Assembly: GCF_001995215.1 (NCBI RefSeq)
Contig: NZ_MUXN01000024.1
Coordinates: 342,047-406,046, forward strand
DNA length: 64,000 nucleotides
Direction: 5' to 3'
Source: Amycolatopsis azurea DSM 43854
Lineage (GTDB): Bacteria > Actinomycetota > Actinomycetes > Mycobacteriales > Pseudonocardiaceae
Below, in pieces: positions 41,875 to 50,651 of this stretch; position 1 is the stretch's first letter; each line of letters begins with the position of its first letter. Made by a program: the position numbers and the translations under genes. The notes under the pieces were generated by a model. The model searched no databases, was not told the origin of the DNA, and worked only from the letters and a program-made list of their open reading frames with translations.

Positions 41875-42435
41875 ATGACCACCACGAAACACGACCTCGT
41901 CTCGGTGATCACCGAAGATCACCGAGCCTTCGAACGGATCTTCAAGGAACTGGAGTCCGGCAAGGGCGGTGACCGGCACCGCAAGGATCTCGTCGACCAC
42001 GTGATCGCCGAGCTCGTCCGGCATTCGGTCGCGGAGGAACAGCACATGTATCCCGCCGCGCGAAAGCACATCCCGAACGGGGACGACGTCGTCGGGCACG
42101 AACTCGAGGAACACGCCGAAGCCGAGCGAGTGATGAACGATCTCATCGGCCTGGAACCGAAGGACAAGCGGTTCGACGAACTCGTCTCCAAGCTGATCGA
42201 GGACGTCCGGCACCACATCGAAGAGGAGGAGAGCGACCTGCTGCCGAAGCTCCAGGCGTCCTGTTCGCCGGAGGACCTGCGGGAACTGGGCAAGAAGGTG
42301 TTGCGGGCCAAGGAGATCGCGCCGACCCGGCCGCATCCCGCCGCTCCTGACCAGCCGCCCGCCAACCGGATCCTGGGGCCGGGGACGGCTTTCATCGACA
42401 AGATCCGGGACGCGCTGGAAGGCCGCACTACCTGA
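41875..42435 (+). CDS. Hemerythrin-like (HHE) domain protein, 186 aa
   Basis: Four helices carry the expected His/Glu ligands (TEDHRAF; RHSVAEEQHMYP; HELEEHAEAERV; RHHIEEEESDLLP). They are followed by a proline-rich C-terminal tail. Such di-iron proteins bind O2 or react with peroxide and nitric oxide in the cytoplasm. CAGGAG lies 9 nt before the ATG. It is convergent with phoU across a near-perfect palindrome, and the catalase downstream suggests an oxidative-stress neighbourhood. Confidence 0.88.
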   Translation: MTTTKHDLVSVITEDHRAFERIFKELESGKGGDRHRKDLVDHVIAELVRHSVAEEQHMYPAARKHIPNGDDVVGHELEEHAEAERVMNDLIGLEPKDKRFDELVSKLIEDVRHHIEEEESDLLPKLQASCSPEDLRELGKKVLRAKEIAPTRPHPAAPDQPPANRILGPGTAFIDKIRDALEGRTT

Positions 42436-42443
42436 TATCTCCA

Positions 42444-42490
42444 GTGAAGGCCCCCTTCCCTCGGCTGAGCCGAGGGAAGGGGGCCTTCAC
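42444..42490. terminator. 47-bp perfect palindrome, bidirectional terminator
   Basis: Arms of 23 bp (42444-42466 and 42468-42490) are exact complements round a single G. They begin GTGAAGGCCCCCTTCCCTCG. The palindrome sits 8 bp after the hemerythrin stop and 10 bp before the convergent phoU stop. The GTGAAGGCC.CCTT start is shared with the hairpin at 18903-18957. Confidence 0.75.
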
Positions 42491-42500
42491 GCGCTAGTGC

Positions 42501-43172
42501 TCACAGCTCGGCGGGAACATCCCGGACGGAGGATTCCGGCAGTTCCCCGGTGAGTGCGAAGTCCACCCGCCGGGCCACCGAGACGGCTTGGTCGGCGAAG
42601 CGTTCGTAGAACCGTGCCAGCAGCGCCACCGAAATCGCGGGCGCGACGCCGTCCGTCCACTCCGGACCGGTGACCAGCGTCATCAGCTCCTCGTACAGCG
42701 CGTCGACACGCTCATCGATCCGGGCCAGCGAGTGGAATACCTCGATCGTCGGTCCTTCGATGGCCGCACCGAGGTCTTCCGCCATCGAACTCACCAGCCC
42801 GGCCATCTCATCGAACCTGGCGGTGAATGCGTCGGGGACGGCGAACTCGGGCTCCCGCGTGGCTTGATCGGCGATGTGCTGGGCCAGGTCGCCCATCCGC
42901 TCCAGCCGGTCGGCGCAGAACACCGCCGCGAGCACGGTCCGCAGGTCACCGGCGACGGGCGCCTGCAAGGCCAGCAGCTTCTGCGCGGTCTCCTCGCACT
43001 CGGTCCGCGCCGCGTTCAGCTTCGCCTCGACCATCGCCAGTTCGACGGCCGCCTCTGCGTCACGGTCGAGAAAGACCCGGTTGGCAAGGCGTAACTCTTC
43101 ACCGGCCATGCCGCACATGGCCGACAGGAGTCCGCCGAGGACGCTCAGTTCACCGTGGAATCGTTCCCTCAT
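42501..43172 (-). CDS. phoU: PhoU-like phosphate-signalling protein, 223 aa
   Basis: Two PhoU helical repeats, each with a metal-binding EXXXD-type segment (VFCADRLERMGDLAQHIAD and LLARFYERFADQAVSVARRVD), are present. The start MRERFHGEL is the family opening. PhoU proteins act with the Pst transporter and PhoR to limit the phosphate response. No pst genes are adjacent, so this is probably a second copy. ATG 43172 has GGAGGTGCGTCT just upstream. Confidence 0.85.
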   Translation of the reverse strand: MRERFHGELSVLGGLLSAMCGMAGEELRLANRVFLDRDAEAAVELAMVEAKLNAARTECEETAQKLLALQAPVAGDLRTVLAAVFCADRLERMGDLAQHIADQATREPEFAVPDAFTARFDEMAGLVSSMAEDLGAAIEGPTIEVFHSLARIDERVDALYEELMTLVTGPEWTDGVAPAISVALLARFYERFADQAVSVARRVDFALTGELPESSVRDVPAEL

Positions 43173-43244
43173 AGACGCACCTCCGAGGCCACGATCCACT
43201 TGTCGTTGCTGATCATAAGTACGATTACCCGCCGTCGCCCAGGC

Positions 43245-44306
43245 TCAATCGGCGTGGAGCCGCTGCACGAGACGGCGGGCGGGCAGGGCCATCGCTCCCA
43301 GCCCGATCGACGTCGTGACCTCGTCCGTGGGCGTGACCAGCAGGTGATCGATCTCTTCGACCAGCTCGCAGCATCGATCGAGCCGGTCCGGATCACCCGA
43401 ACGAGCCACCTCGGCGAGCGCTTCGAGCAGGTCGCCGACCACCCCGCGTGCGTACTCGCCGGGATGCCGGAACGGCTGCTCTCTGTGGGCCGCTTCACTC
43501 ACCGCGTCGATCAGCTGGGCGAGCGGCGGCCACAACGAGACGAGGTTCGTCAACGGCTCCTCCCTGGCCTCACGCCGTCCGCGAAGATTCAGGTACCGGC
43601 CCTCCCTGGTCCAGCCGATCGCGTCCTCCGCCTCCGCGACCAGGCTGCGGACGTCGAGCATCCGATCGTGCAGGAGGTCGGCCGCTTCGGGCGGCTCGCC
43701 CCCGCGGACCAGCGCCGCGGTCTCGTCGAGGACGTCCGCAATCGCCGAGGCCAGCCGGGAAGTCGCCGCGCGCAGGCGTTCCCCGTACAGCGGAGGCAGG
43801 ACCACCGCGTTCAGCACCGCGCCGATCGCCGCCCCCAAGGCGGTCTCCAGCAGCCTGTCCGCGAGCAGGACGGGTTCGGTCGCGCTGCCATAGGAGATCA
43901 GCAGCATGCCGGTGACCCCGACCCACACCCCCGCGTCGCCGAACCCGCGCCACGAGCCGATCAGCAACCCGCCGAAGACCACGAGGCCGAGCGCGACCGT
44001 CACCGACGGGACGAAATGGCCTGCTCCCGCCGCGAGCAGGACTCCAACACTGACGGCGCCGACCTGCTGTGCCCAGCCACGCAGCGACCGGTAGACGGTG
44101 GCCTGCACGAGGAACACGGCCGCATACGGCGCCAGGAAAGGTTGCGGAAGCTCGAGGACCGAGGCCGCGACGACCCACGCGAGCACCGCCGCGGCCGCGG
44201 CCTTCGTGGTCTGGACGAGACTGCGGCGTTCCTCCCCTGGAACGCGGAACACCCTGGCGACCCAGCCGAACGGCGCCGTCCAGCGGTTCCGAACGTCACC
44301 CATCAC
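43245..44306 (-). CDS. FUSC family (aromatic acid exporter-like) membrane protein, 353 aa
   Basis: Six hydrophobic helices in the first 190 residues (LVQTTKAAAAAVLAWVVA; FLAPYAAVFLVQATVYRSL; ALGLVVFGGLLIGSW; LLETALGAAIGAVLNAVVLPP) are followed by a helical cytoplasmic half. This is the FUSC/ArAE architecture, linked to efflux of aromatic acids or envelope stress. The gene is divergent from the catalase gene at 44427 with 120 bp between. Confidence 0.82.
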   Translation of the reverse strand: MMGDVRNRWTAPFGWVARVFRVPGEERRSLVQTTKAAAAAVLAWVVAASVLELPQPFLAPYAAVFLVQATVYRSLRGWAQQVGAVSVGVLLAAGAGHFVPSVTVALGLVVFGGLLIGSWRGFGDAGVWVGVTGMLLISYGSATEPVLLADRLLETALGAAIGAVLNAVVLPPLYGERLRAATSRLASAIADVLDETAALVRGGEPPEAADLLHDRMLDVRSLVAEAEDAIGWTREGRYLNLRGRREAREEPLTNLVSLWPPLAQLIDAVSEAAHREQPFRHPGEYARGVVGDLLEALAEVARSGDPDRLDRCCELVEEIDHLLVTPTDEVTTSIGLGAMALPARRLVQRLHAD

Positions 44307-44426
44307 ACCTCCCTCGCGATCTCGAAAGGTGGTTACCCGAAGTCCCCGTCCCGCACACGTTTCCGTTTACCGGCGACGAGCGGGGGTAGCCGCGAGGGAA
44401 CCCACGATCGTGAAGGGGCGGGACCT

Positions 44427-46532
44427 GTGGCACAGCATCGAAAAGACGCGAAGGACGAACAACTGCAAGGAAACCGGGTGGATCCGGACGGCACCGTACT
44501 GACGACGCAGCAGGGTGTCCGCGTCGATCAGACGGACGACTCGCTGACGGCGGGGAGCCGGGGGCCGACCCTGCTCGAAGACTTCCACGCCCGCGAGAAG
44601 ATCACGCATTTCGACCATGAGCGCATCCCCGAACGGGTGGTGCACGCCCGCGGTGCGGGTGCTTACGGCTTCTTCGAGGCTTACAACGACGCGCTCGCGG
44701 ACCTCACGGTCGCCGAATTCCTCACCAGCGGCGAGAAGATCCCCGTGTTCGTCCGGTTCTCCACCGTCGCCGGTTCACGGGGCTCGGCCGACACCGTCCG
44801 CGACGTCCGCGGCTTCGCGACCAAGTTCTACACCCGGCAGGGGAACTACGACCTGGTCGGGAACAACATGCCGGTGTTCTTCATCCAGGACGGCATCAAG
44901 TTCCCCGACTTCGTGCACGCGGTCAAACCCGAGCCGCACAACGAGATCCCGCAGGCCCAGTCGGCGCACGACACGTTCTGGGACTTCGTCTCACTGCAAC
45001 CGGAGAGCCTGCACATGGTGCTCTGGCTGATGTCGGATCGCGCGTTGCCGCGCAGCTACCGGATGATGCAGGGCTTCGGCGTCCACACCTTCCGGCTCGT
45101 CAACGCCGAAGGCAAAGGCACCTTCGTGAAATTCCACTGGAAGCCCGTCCTCGGCACGCATTCCCTGGTATGGGACGAATGCCAGAAGATCGCGGGTAAG
45201 GACCCCGACTTCAACCGGCGCGACCTGTGGGACGCGATCGAGTCCGGCCATTACCCGGAATGGGAACTGGGTGTCCAGCTGGTGAACGAAGACGCCGAGC
45301 ACGACTTCGACTTCGACCTGCTCGACGCCACGAAGATCATCCCCGAGGAGCAGGTACCCGTGCGACCGGTCGGACGGCTGGTTCTCGACCGCAACCCGGA
45401 CGACTTCTTCGCCGAGACCGAGCAAATCGCCTTCCATACCGCGAACGTCGTCCCCGGCATCGACTTCACCAACGATCCGTTGTTGCAGGCGCGGAACTTC
45501 TCGTACCTCGACACCCAGCTGATCCGGCTCGGCGGTCCCAACTTCTCCCAGCTCCCGGTGAACCGGCCGATCGCGCCGGTGCACACGAACCAGCGTGACG
45601 GGCACGGGCAGCACAACGTCCACAAGGGACGGACGAGCTACTTCCCGAACTCGCTCGGCGGCGGTTGCCCGGCGATCGCCGATTCGGACGTCTTCCGGCA
45701 CTACACCGAAGCCGTGTCGGGCCACAAGATCCGGGAACGCAGCGAAAGTTTCAAGGACTTCTACAGCCAGGCGACACTGTTCTGGAACAGCATGTCCCCG
45801 GTCGAACGCGAGCACATCGTCGCCGCGTTCCGGTTCGAACTCGGCAAGGTCGAGGACCGGGAGGTCCGGGCCCGGACGGTCACCGAACTCAACAACGTCG
45901 ACCACGACCTCGCGGCCAGGGTGGCCGAGGGAATCGGGGTGAGTGTGCCGGCCGCGCCGGCCACCGCGCATCACGACCGCACCTCACCGGCGCTTTCCCA
46001 GCTCAACCAGCCCTCCGGTACGGCCACCACTCGGAAGGTGGCCGTACTCGCCGCCGACGGGGTGGACACGATCGGCGTCGGCCGCGTCGTCGAGGCACTG
46101 ACCGAACAAGGCGCGATCGCCGAGATCCTGTCACCCACCGAAGCCGAACTCCGTCCCGGCGGCGAGGGCGATCCGCTGCGGCCCGATCGACAGCTCAACA
46201 CCATGGCCTCGGTTCTCTACGACGCCGTCGTCGTTCCGTGCGGCCCGGCTTCCATTTCCATCCTCGAACGCGACGGCTACGCGGTGCACTTCGTCGCCGA
46301 GGCCTACAAGCACGGGAAGCCGGTAGCCGCGTTCGGCTCCGGTCTGGATCTGCTGCGCCGGGCCGGGGTGACCTCGAAGCTGGCCGACGACGTCGAGACC
46401 CTGATCGACCAAGGCGTGGTGACCACGACGGCGGCCGAATCGAGTCTCCCCGACGGCTTCTTCGCCTCGTTCACCGCGCAACTGGGCGAACACCGCTCCT
46501 GGCTGCGGAAGACCGACGCGATCCCCGCCTGA
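44427..46532 (+). CDS. katE: Large-subunit catalase (HPII/KatE type) with C-terminal GATase1-like domain, 701 aa
   Basis: The heme catalase core has catalytic His73 (ERVVHARG), Asn146 in GNNMPVFFIQDG and the proximal Tyr near residue 359 in RNFSYLDTQ. Residues from about 550 (RKVAVLAADGVDTIGV...) form the extra flavodoxin/GATase1-like domain of clade II catalases. It decomposes hydrogen peroxide in the cytoplasm. The start is GTG 44427 with AAGGGGCGGG 4 nt upstream. The long upstream open frame from 43155 is antisense to FUSC and rejected. Confidence 0.92.
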   Translation: MAQHRKDAKDEQLQGNRVDPDGTVLTTQQGVRVDQTDDSLTAGSRGPTLLEDFHAREKITHFDHERIPERVVHARGAGAYGFFEAYNDALADLTVAEFLTSGEKIPVFVRFSTVAGSRGSADTVRDVRGFATKFYTRQGNYDLVGNNMPVFFIQDGIKFPDFVHAVKPEPHNEIPQAQSAHDTFWDFVSLQPESLHMVLWLMSDRALPRSYRMMQGFGVHTFRLVNAEGKGTFVKFHWKPVLGTHSLVWDECQKIAGKDPDFNRRDLWDAIESGHYPEWELGVQLVNEDAEHDFDFDLLDATKIIPEEQVPVRPVGRLVLDRNPDDFFAETEQIAFHTANVVPGIDFTNDPLLQARNFSYLDTQLIRLGGPNFSQLPVNRPIAPVHTNQRDGHGQHNVHKGRTSYFPNSLGGGCPAIADSDVFRHYTEAVSGHKIRERSESFKDFYSQATLFWNSMSPVEREHIVAAFRFELGKVEDREVRARTVTELNNVDHDLAARVAEGIGVSVPAAPATAHHDRTSPALSQLNQPSGTATTRKVAVLAADGVDTIGVGRVVEALTEQGAIAEILSPTEAELRPGGEGDPLRPDRQLNTMASVLYDAVVVPCGPASISILERDGYAVHFVAEAYKHGKPVAAFGSGLDLLRRAGVTSKLADDVETLIDQGVVTTTAAESSLPDGFFASFTAQLGEHRSWLRKTDAIPA

Positions 46533-46542
46533 CCGGGCGTTC

Positions 46543-46578
46543 CCGGCTGAGGCTCCCGTCGCGGTGCCTCAGCCGGGC
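46543..46578. terminator. Terminator hairpin after the catalase gene
   Basis: CCCGGCTGAGGC (46543-46554) pairs perfectly with GCCTCAGCCGGG (46567-46578), with a 12-nt loop. It begins 11 bp after the katE stop. Confidence 0.75.
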
Positions 46579-46882
46579 GTCGTCTCCCCACTCAGTGCGG
46601 CGATGACCTCGCCGCTGTAGTGCGACGAAAGCGATCGAAATCGATGACGGCCCGCCCTGCGCGCCGAGCGGGTGACCTGAACGCGCGCCGCCGGACAAGC
46701 CCGAAGGCTCGCAGAAAAGAGTCGCGTTCCGTTCGCCTTCCACGACCGAGCACCACTAGCCGGTCGAGGTGGATGTCTCCGCAGGGATATCAGTGCTGGA
46801 AGGCGCGGCCGCCCGGAGTCCGGCGCCATAATCGAATCTTTGCTGACACGGCCGACACCGGCTGTCAGTCAAGGGAGGGCTG
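46579..46882. other. 304-bp gap upstream of the cyclase-SUKH gene
   Basis: I see no gene. The 3' end holds AAGGGAGGGCTG immediately before the ATG of the next gene, a good ribosome site. No strong palindromic operator is visible. Confidence 0.5.
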
Positions 46883-49171
46883 ATGACACACCTGTCGCCT
46901 GTCCTCGACCGTGCCATCGTCGCGGTCGACGTTATGGGCTTCACAGACCCGCAGCGGAACTCGCTCGATCGGCTGACTCTCCGCCAAGGACTCTATGAGG
47001 TGCTGAAGACCGCGTTCGCGGAGAGCGGCGTAGACTTCGATGATTGCGAGTTCGAGGACCGCGGCGACGGCGCGCTGATCCTGCTCCCGCATGGCACCGC
47101 CAAGGCTGTCGTCGCGGACCGCCTGCCGGACCGCTTCGCGGCCGTCCTCCGCCGCTACAACCACACTCGAACGCCGCAGGCACAGCTTCGGCTGCGGGTC
47201 AGTCTCAACGCCGGTGCCGTGCACAACGACGGATTCAGCTGGGGCGGCGACCCGATCGACACCGCTTTCCGCATCCTTGACGCACACGAAGCAAAAAACA
47301 GGTTCGCGGAATCCGGCCGGACGATCGCGTTGATCTCCTCGCAACAGTTCTTCGATGACGTCATCTCACGCGATCCAGCCCTGCTGCCTGAGTCGTACAG
47401 CCCGATACCAGTGTCAGTGAAAGCCTTCACCGGAACGGCATATCTCCGGCTGCTGGGAGAACCTCCCTCATCCGCCGCCCTCACGCAACAGCCGGTTCTC
47501 GCGGAACAGAGCGCAGCTGCTCGGACAGACGACGAGCAGGCCGACCCGGCAATGCACGGCACGGCCCTGGACATGATCCCCCGCACGGATCTGGTAACGC
47601 TGCGGCACCGGCTCACCCGGATGGACGTCCCGCACCTGGCGGTCATGATGAGCCGGGCCCTCGGGCCTGCCGTCCCCTTGCCGCGGCTCGAGAATGTCAC
47701 CGACGCGTGGAGTGCCCTGCTGGTCCTCAGCGACTACAACGCCGGCCCGGACGGCATCCCGCCCGCGATCACCTTCCTCCGGTTGCTGGCCGCGCAGCTC
47801 GATGGCGAGGCCGGCGCTTCGATCACCGCTTGGATCAACGACCAGGCGCGTGCGCTGCGGCTGGGACCCATGCTGGCCCGGCAGGCAGAGACCCGGCACG
47901 CACCACTGTTCCACCTGGAATGTCACTACACAGAGCTCGACGACCTGCTCGTGTCCGACGGGCCGGACCTGGCCGGCCTGTTCGAGCCTCCGCTTCCTGA
48001 CGCGCAGCAGGCCGATTCGCGAGGATTTCCCATCTCGATCTACCTGTCCACCGCCGCGGGGCACGAACTGGTCCAGGCGGCGGTCGAAGACCTGGTACGC
48101 ACAGCCGGGGCAGAGATCATCGAACTGGGCGATCCGGAGATCGGGTCCTGGATGCGCCGTCTCGTCGGCCGCCTGAAGGACGCCGCGAACACCCCCGCGG
48201 GGAGGGACGCCGCCGTGACAGCGGCACACGCGGTCGAGGCCCGGCTGGTGCAGGCACAAGACGCCACCAACACCGCGACCCTGATGCAGAACCTCGCGCC
48301 GACGCTGACAGCGCTGCAACACACCCCGTCGGCGGTGGTCCGGGTCGGAGCACTACTGATCGTGAAGAACGGGGACGCACTAGCCGTGCACCAGCTCACC
48401 GCCGCCCAGCAATTCCAGCTGAATCACAAACCCGCCCTGCTCACCTCGCCTCACGACATCCTGCGGGCGCTGGGCCTGCACGCCACCGAGAGCCCGGCGC
48501 TCACCACCACAGCACCGGTCACTCCTCCAGCCCCGCCCCACCTCTCCCCCGTCCCACCCGGCGGTGAACCGGCCGACCATGTCGGTCCGGCATGGCAGCG
48601 AATCACAACCTGGCTACACACCCACACACCGGCAACCGCCGCCACCCTCAGGCCACCCGCACCGGCAGCCGAGATCCACGCTGTCCAGCACGCCCTGGGG
48701 CACGTGCTCCCAGGCGACCTGCTCGAGTGGTGGAGCCTGATGGACGGCGTCAACGGGGAACGCGACCACCACACCGCGTTCACCCTTCCCGGCACGTACT
48801 TTCCGCTGCCAGTGCGACAGGTGCGGCAGACCTGGGCAAGCCTGACCGAACACCCCGCCGAACACTGCTGCCGCCGCGGCGCACACCAGCACGCCGCCGG
48901 CACCACCACTGCCGGGTTCTGCACCGCGCTGCTCCCCATCTGCCAGGCCCACGGCGGCGCAGTCCTCGCCATCGACCTGCGCCCCGGCACCGAGCACGGC
49001 CGAGTGATGGAATGGGTGCCCCGCACAGGCGCGCGCCGCAGCATCTGGGCCAATATCGAGGCATTGCTCACTGACACTGCCCAACGCCTCGACCAGCGCG
49101 ACAGCAGGTGCGGAACCCCGCCGCGTCCAGGCGATCCAGTGATCCGCGACGGCGCACTGACCTGGACATAG
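46883..49171 (+). CDS. Multidomain protein: class III nucleotide-cyclase-like domain + two uncharacterised regions + SUKH (SMI1/KNR4) domain, 762 aa
   Basis: Residues about 8-192 read as a class III nucleotide cyclase homology domain. AIVAVDVMGF carries metal Asp16, EDRGDGALIL carries metal Asp62, and GGDPIDTAFRILD matches the N-x-x-x-R block with Asp126 for Asn and Arg130 kept. The base-selecting Lys position is Glu58. Residues 235-365 are a helical region. Residues 380-530 form a second module ending VVRVGALLIVKNGD..AVHQLT. After a Pro-rich linker, 565-735 is a SUKH fold (LRPPAPAAEI..VQHALGHVLPGDLLEWWSLMDGVNG). I know no protein with this full order. The role is probably signalling or conflict-related and is inferred. 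Confidence 0.7.
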   Translation: MTHLSPVLDRAIVAVDVMGFTDPQRNSLDRLTLRQGLYEVLKTAFAESGVDFDDCEFEDRGDGALILLPHGTAKAVVADRLPDRFAAVLRRYNHTRTPQAQLRLRVSLNAGAVHNDGFSWGGDPIDTAFRILDAHEAKNRFAESGRTIALISSQQFFDDVISRDPALLPESYSPIPVSVKAFTGTAYLRLLGEPPSSAALTQQPVLAEQSAAARTDDEQADPAMHGTALDMIPRTDLVTLRHRLTRMDVPHLAVMMSRALGPAVPLPRLENVTDAWSALLVLSDYNAGPDGIPPAITFLRLLAAQLDGEAGASITAWINDQARALRLGPMLARQAETRHAPLFHLECHYTELDDLLVSDGPDLAGLFEPPLPDAQQADSRGFPISIYLSTAAGHELVQAAVEDLVRTAGAEIIELGDPEIGSWMRRLVGRLKDAANTPAGRDAAVTAAHAVEARLVQAQDATNTATLMQNLAPTLTALQHTPSAVVRVGALLIVKNGDALAVHQLTAAQQFQLNHKPALLTSPHDILRALGLHATESPALTTTAPVTPPAPPHLSPVPPGGEPADHVGPAWQRITTWLHTHTPATAATLRPPAPAAEIHAVQHALGHVLPGDLLEWWSLMDGVNGERDHHTAFTLPGTYFPLPVRQVRQTWASLTEHPAEHCCRRGAHQHAAGTTTAGFCTALLPICQAHGGAVLAIDLRPGTEHGRVMEWVPRTGARRSIWANIEALLTDTAQRLDQRDSRCGTPPRPGDPVIRDGALTWT

Positions 49172-49482
49172 AGCAGACCAAGACCCGGTATGACCACACC
49201 GCAACCTCCCCGGGAAGTCCCCGTGGAAATCCGGCGCCCTGCGACGCTTCTGCGCTCCCCCGAAGAACGGCTTGTAGTCCCTCGCCGGGCGGGTCGACGG
49301 TTCCGCAGGGCGATGCCCGGCAAATGCTGCGCTCCTGGCATAGCCCACCTCGCCACAACACAGAACGCCCCGAAACCACACCAGCGGCCACATCGGTGAT
49401 TCCAGTTGCAGGGAGCCGATGACGACCGCAGCGCAGCAAGCGTCCGGCCCCTGCTTCACCGCCCTCGGCGTCTAGTGTCCCG
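49172..49482. other. 311-bp gap after the cyclase-SUKH gene
   Basis: No supported gene. A 69-codon frame starting ATG 49190 (MTTPQPPREVPVEIRR...) ends at 49399. It is Arg/Pro-rich with no good ribosome site, so I leave it uncalled. No strong hairpin is evident. Confidence 0.45.
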
Positions 49483-49863
49483 ATGGTGAAGATCTGGACG
49501 GAGCCGCCCGCCAAGACCGACGTCGAAGGAGTTGTTCGCCGCTACTTCGGCCTCCTGCGGGACGGGGAGACGACTGAGGCCGAACAACTGGTCGATCACA
49601 CGTCGGTCAAGCACGTGCTCAAATCGCTCTGGTCGGGTGCTGTCGGTGCGAGCCTCGATACGGAGCCGGCCGCCGATGAGTGGGAACGCGACTTGTCCTG
49701 GCTCGCCGAGCTCGCCCTGGGGAACTTCGCCTGGAACGACTCCAGGAGCAATCTCTACATCGAGATCACCTTCCGCGAGCAGACGATCGAGGTGGCCTTG
49801 GGCTTCTGGGTCAAACCTGTCGAGGGGGGTTGGGTCGTCGCGGGGCCATCCACGCTCTGGTAA
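49483..49863 (+). CDS. Hypothetical NTF2-like protein, 126 aa
   Basis: The protein has an N-terminal helix pair (VEGVVRRYFGLLRDGETTEAEQLVDH) and beta-rich C-terminal half (LYIEITFREQTIEVALGFWVKPVEGGWVVAGPSTLW). This is the general order of NTF2/SnoaL-like cone folds, which in such settings can be immunity proteins or small sensors. No specific family is recognised. It stands alone between the cyclase-SUKH gene and the type VII cassette. Confidence 0.65.
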   Translation: MVKIWTEPPAKTDVEGVVRRYFGLLRDGETTEAEQLVDHTSVKHVLKSLWSGAVGASLDTEPAADEWERDLSWLAELALGNFAWNDSRSNLYIEITFREQTIEVALGFWVKPVEGGWVVAGPSTLW

Positions 49864-50103
49864 GACGCATCGAGCGATGGGCGCATCCTGTGCGCAGCCA
49901 GAGGGGAACGTGCGGCAAGCAGAGGGCTCTTGCCTACGTTCCGGCGTTGGAGCGGAATTGCCCCACCTGCCTTGATCGCTGTAGTCGCGGTGCCGGTTCG
50001 GACAACCTCCGCCTGTGGCCAGAATCGGCGGTTGACGGAACCCGTGGCGGTCCGACACCGTCAGTGGTGTTGGGGAAGGGTGCCGAGGGAGGGGCGGTGG
50101 CCG

Positions 50104-50628
50104 GTGGCGGAACTCAGTGATGTCGAGCGCATGGTGGCGGACTGGGAGCGCGACGCGGAGGAGAAGGCGCAGCGCTATCAGCGCATGCAGGAGCAGGTGG
50201 AGCGGATCTCGATCACCGAGTCGGTGGCTTCCGGCGCGGTCAGTGTCACGGTGGGGCACAACGGATTGCCCACGGACGTCAAGATGACTCAGGCTGTGCT
50301 GAAAATGAGTCCGGACGAGATCGCCTCGAATGTACTGAGCGCGATGCGGAAGGCCCAGTCGAAGTATCCGGAGCGGCTCGCCGAGATCACCGCGGAGACT
50401 GTCGGCGACGACCAGACGACCCGGCATCTGGTCGCGACCGCCGTGGACAATTTCCCGGCGCCGCCGGAGGAAGACGAGTCGCTGCCCGCCTCGGAACGGC
50501 AACTGTTCCACCACGACGAAGAGCCGCCGAAGTCGCCTTCCGTGCCGAAGCCGACGCCGCGGCGTAAACCGGGACCGGACGACGACGGCGAGGACTTCAG
50601 CGATCAGTCGTTCCTGCGACACGACTGA
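50104..50628 (+). CDS. YbaB/EbfC-like protein of the type VII toxin cassette, 174 aa
   Basis: The N-terminal about 100 residues are the YbaB-type helix-beta-helix (VERMVADWERDAEEKAQRYQRMQEQVERISITESVASGAVSVTVGHNGLPTDVKMT). The C-terminus is a charged, proline-rich tail (PPKSPSVPKPTPRRKPGPDDDGEDFSDQSFL). Genes of this kind regularly precede EspC-like and toxin genes in actinobacterial type VII loci. It may bind the secreted partner or DNA. GTG 50104 has GAGGGAGGGGC upstream. Confidence 0.8.
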   Translation: MAELSDVERMVADWERDAEEKAQRYQRMQEQVERISITESVASGAVSVTVGHNGLPTDVKMTQAVLKMSPDEIASNVLSAMRKAQSKYPERLAEITAETVGDDQTTRHLVATAVDNFPAPPEEDESLPASERQLFHHDEEPPKSPSVPKPTPRRKPGPDDDGEDFSDQSFLRHD

Positions 50629-50651
50629 CGATTCTTGGGGAGGGGACGACC

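Noticed and set aside
43155..44426. N-terminal extension of the catalase frame (about 424 extra residues)
   Set aside because: It is antisense to the FUSC gene, Arg/Gln/Asp-rich and unlike catalases. GTG 44427 with a good ribosome site gives the normal length.
47155..48322. Minus-strand frames opposite the cyclase-SUKH gene
   Set aside because: Shadow frames. The plus strand carries recognisable domains throughout.
46883..49171. Calling the cyclase-like protein a Pycsar system
   Set aside because: Pycsar requires a separate TIR or membrane effector next to a stand-alone cyclase. None is adjacent, and the Asn of the catalytic block is Asp here.
49190..49399. 69-codon frame after the cyclase-SUKH gene
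   Set aside because: No convincing ribosome site, low-complexity Arg/Pro composition and no recognisable similarity. Kept only as a remark in the gap entry.
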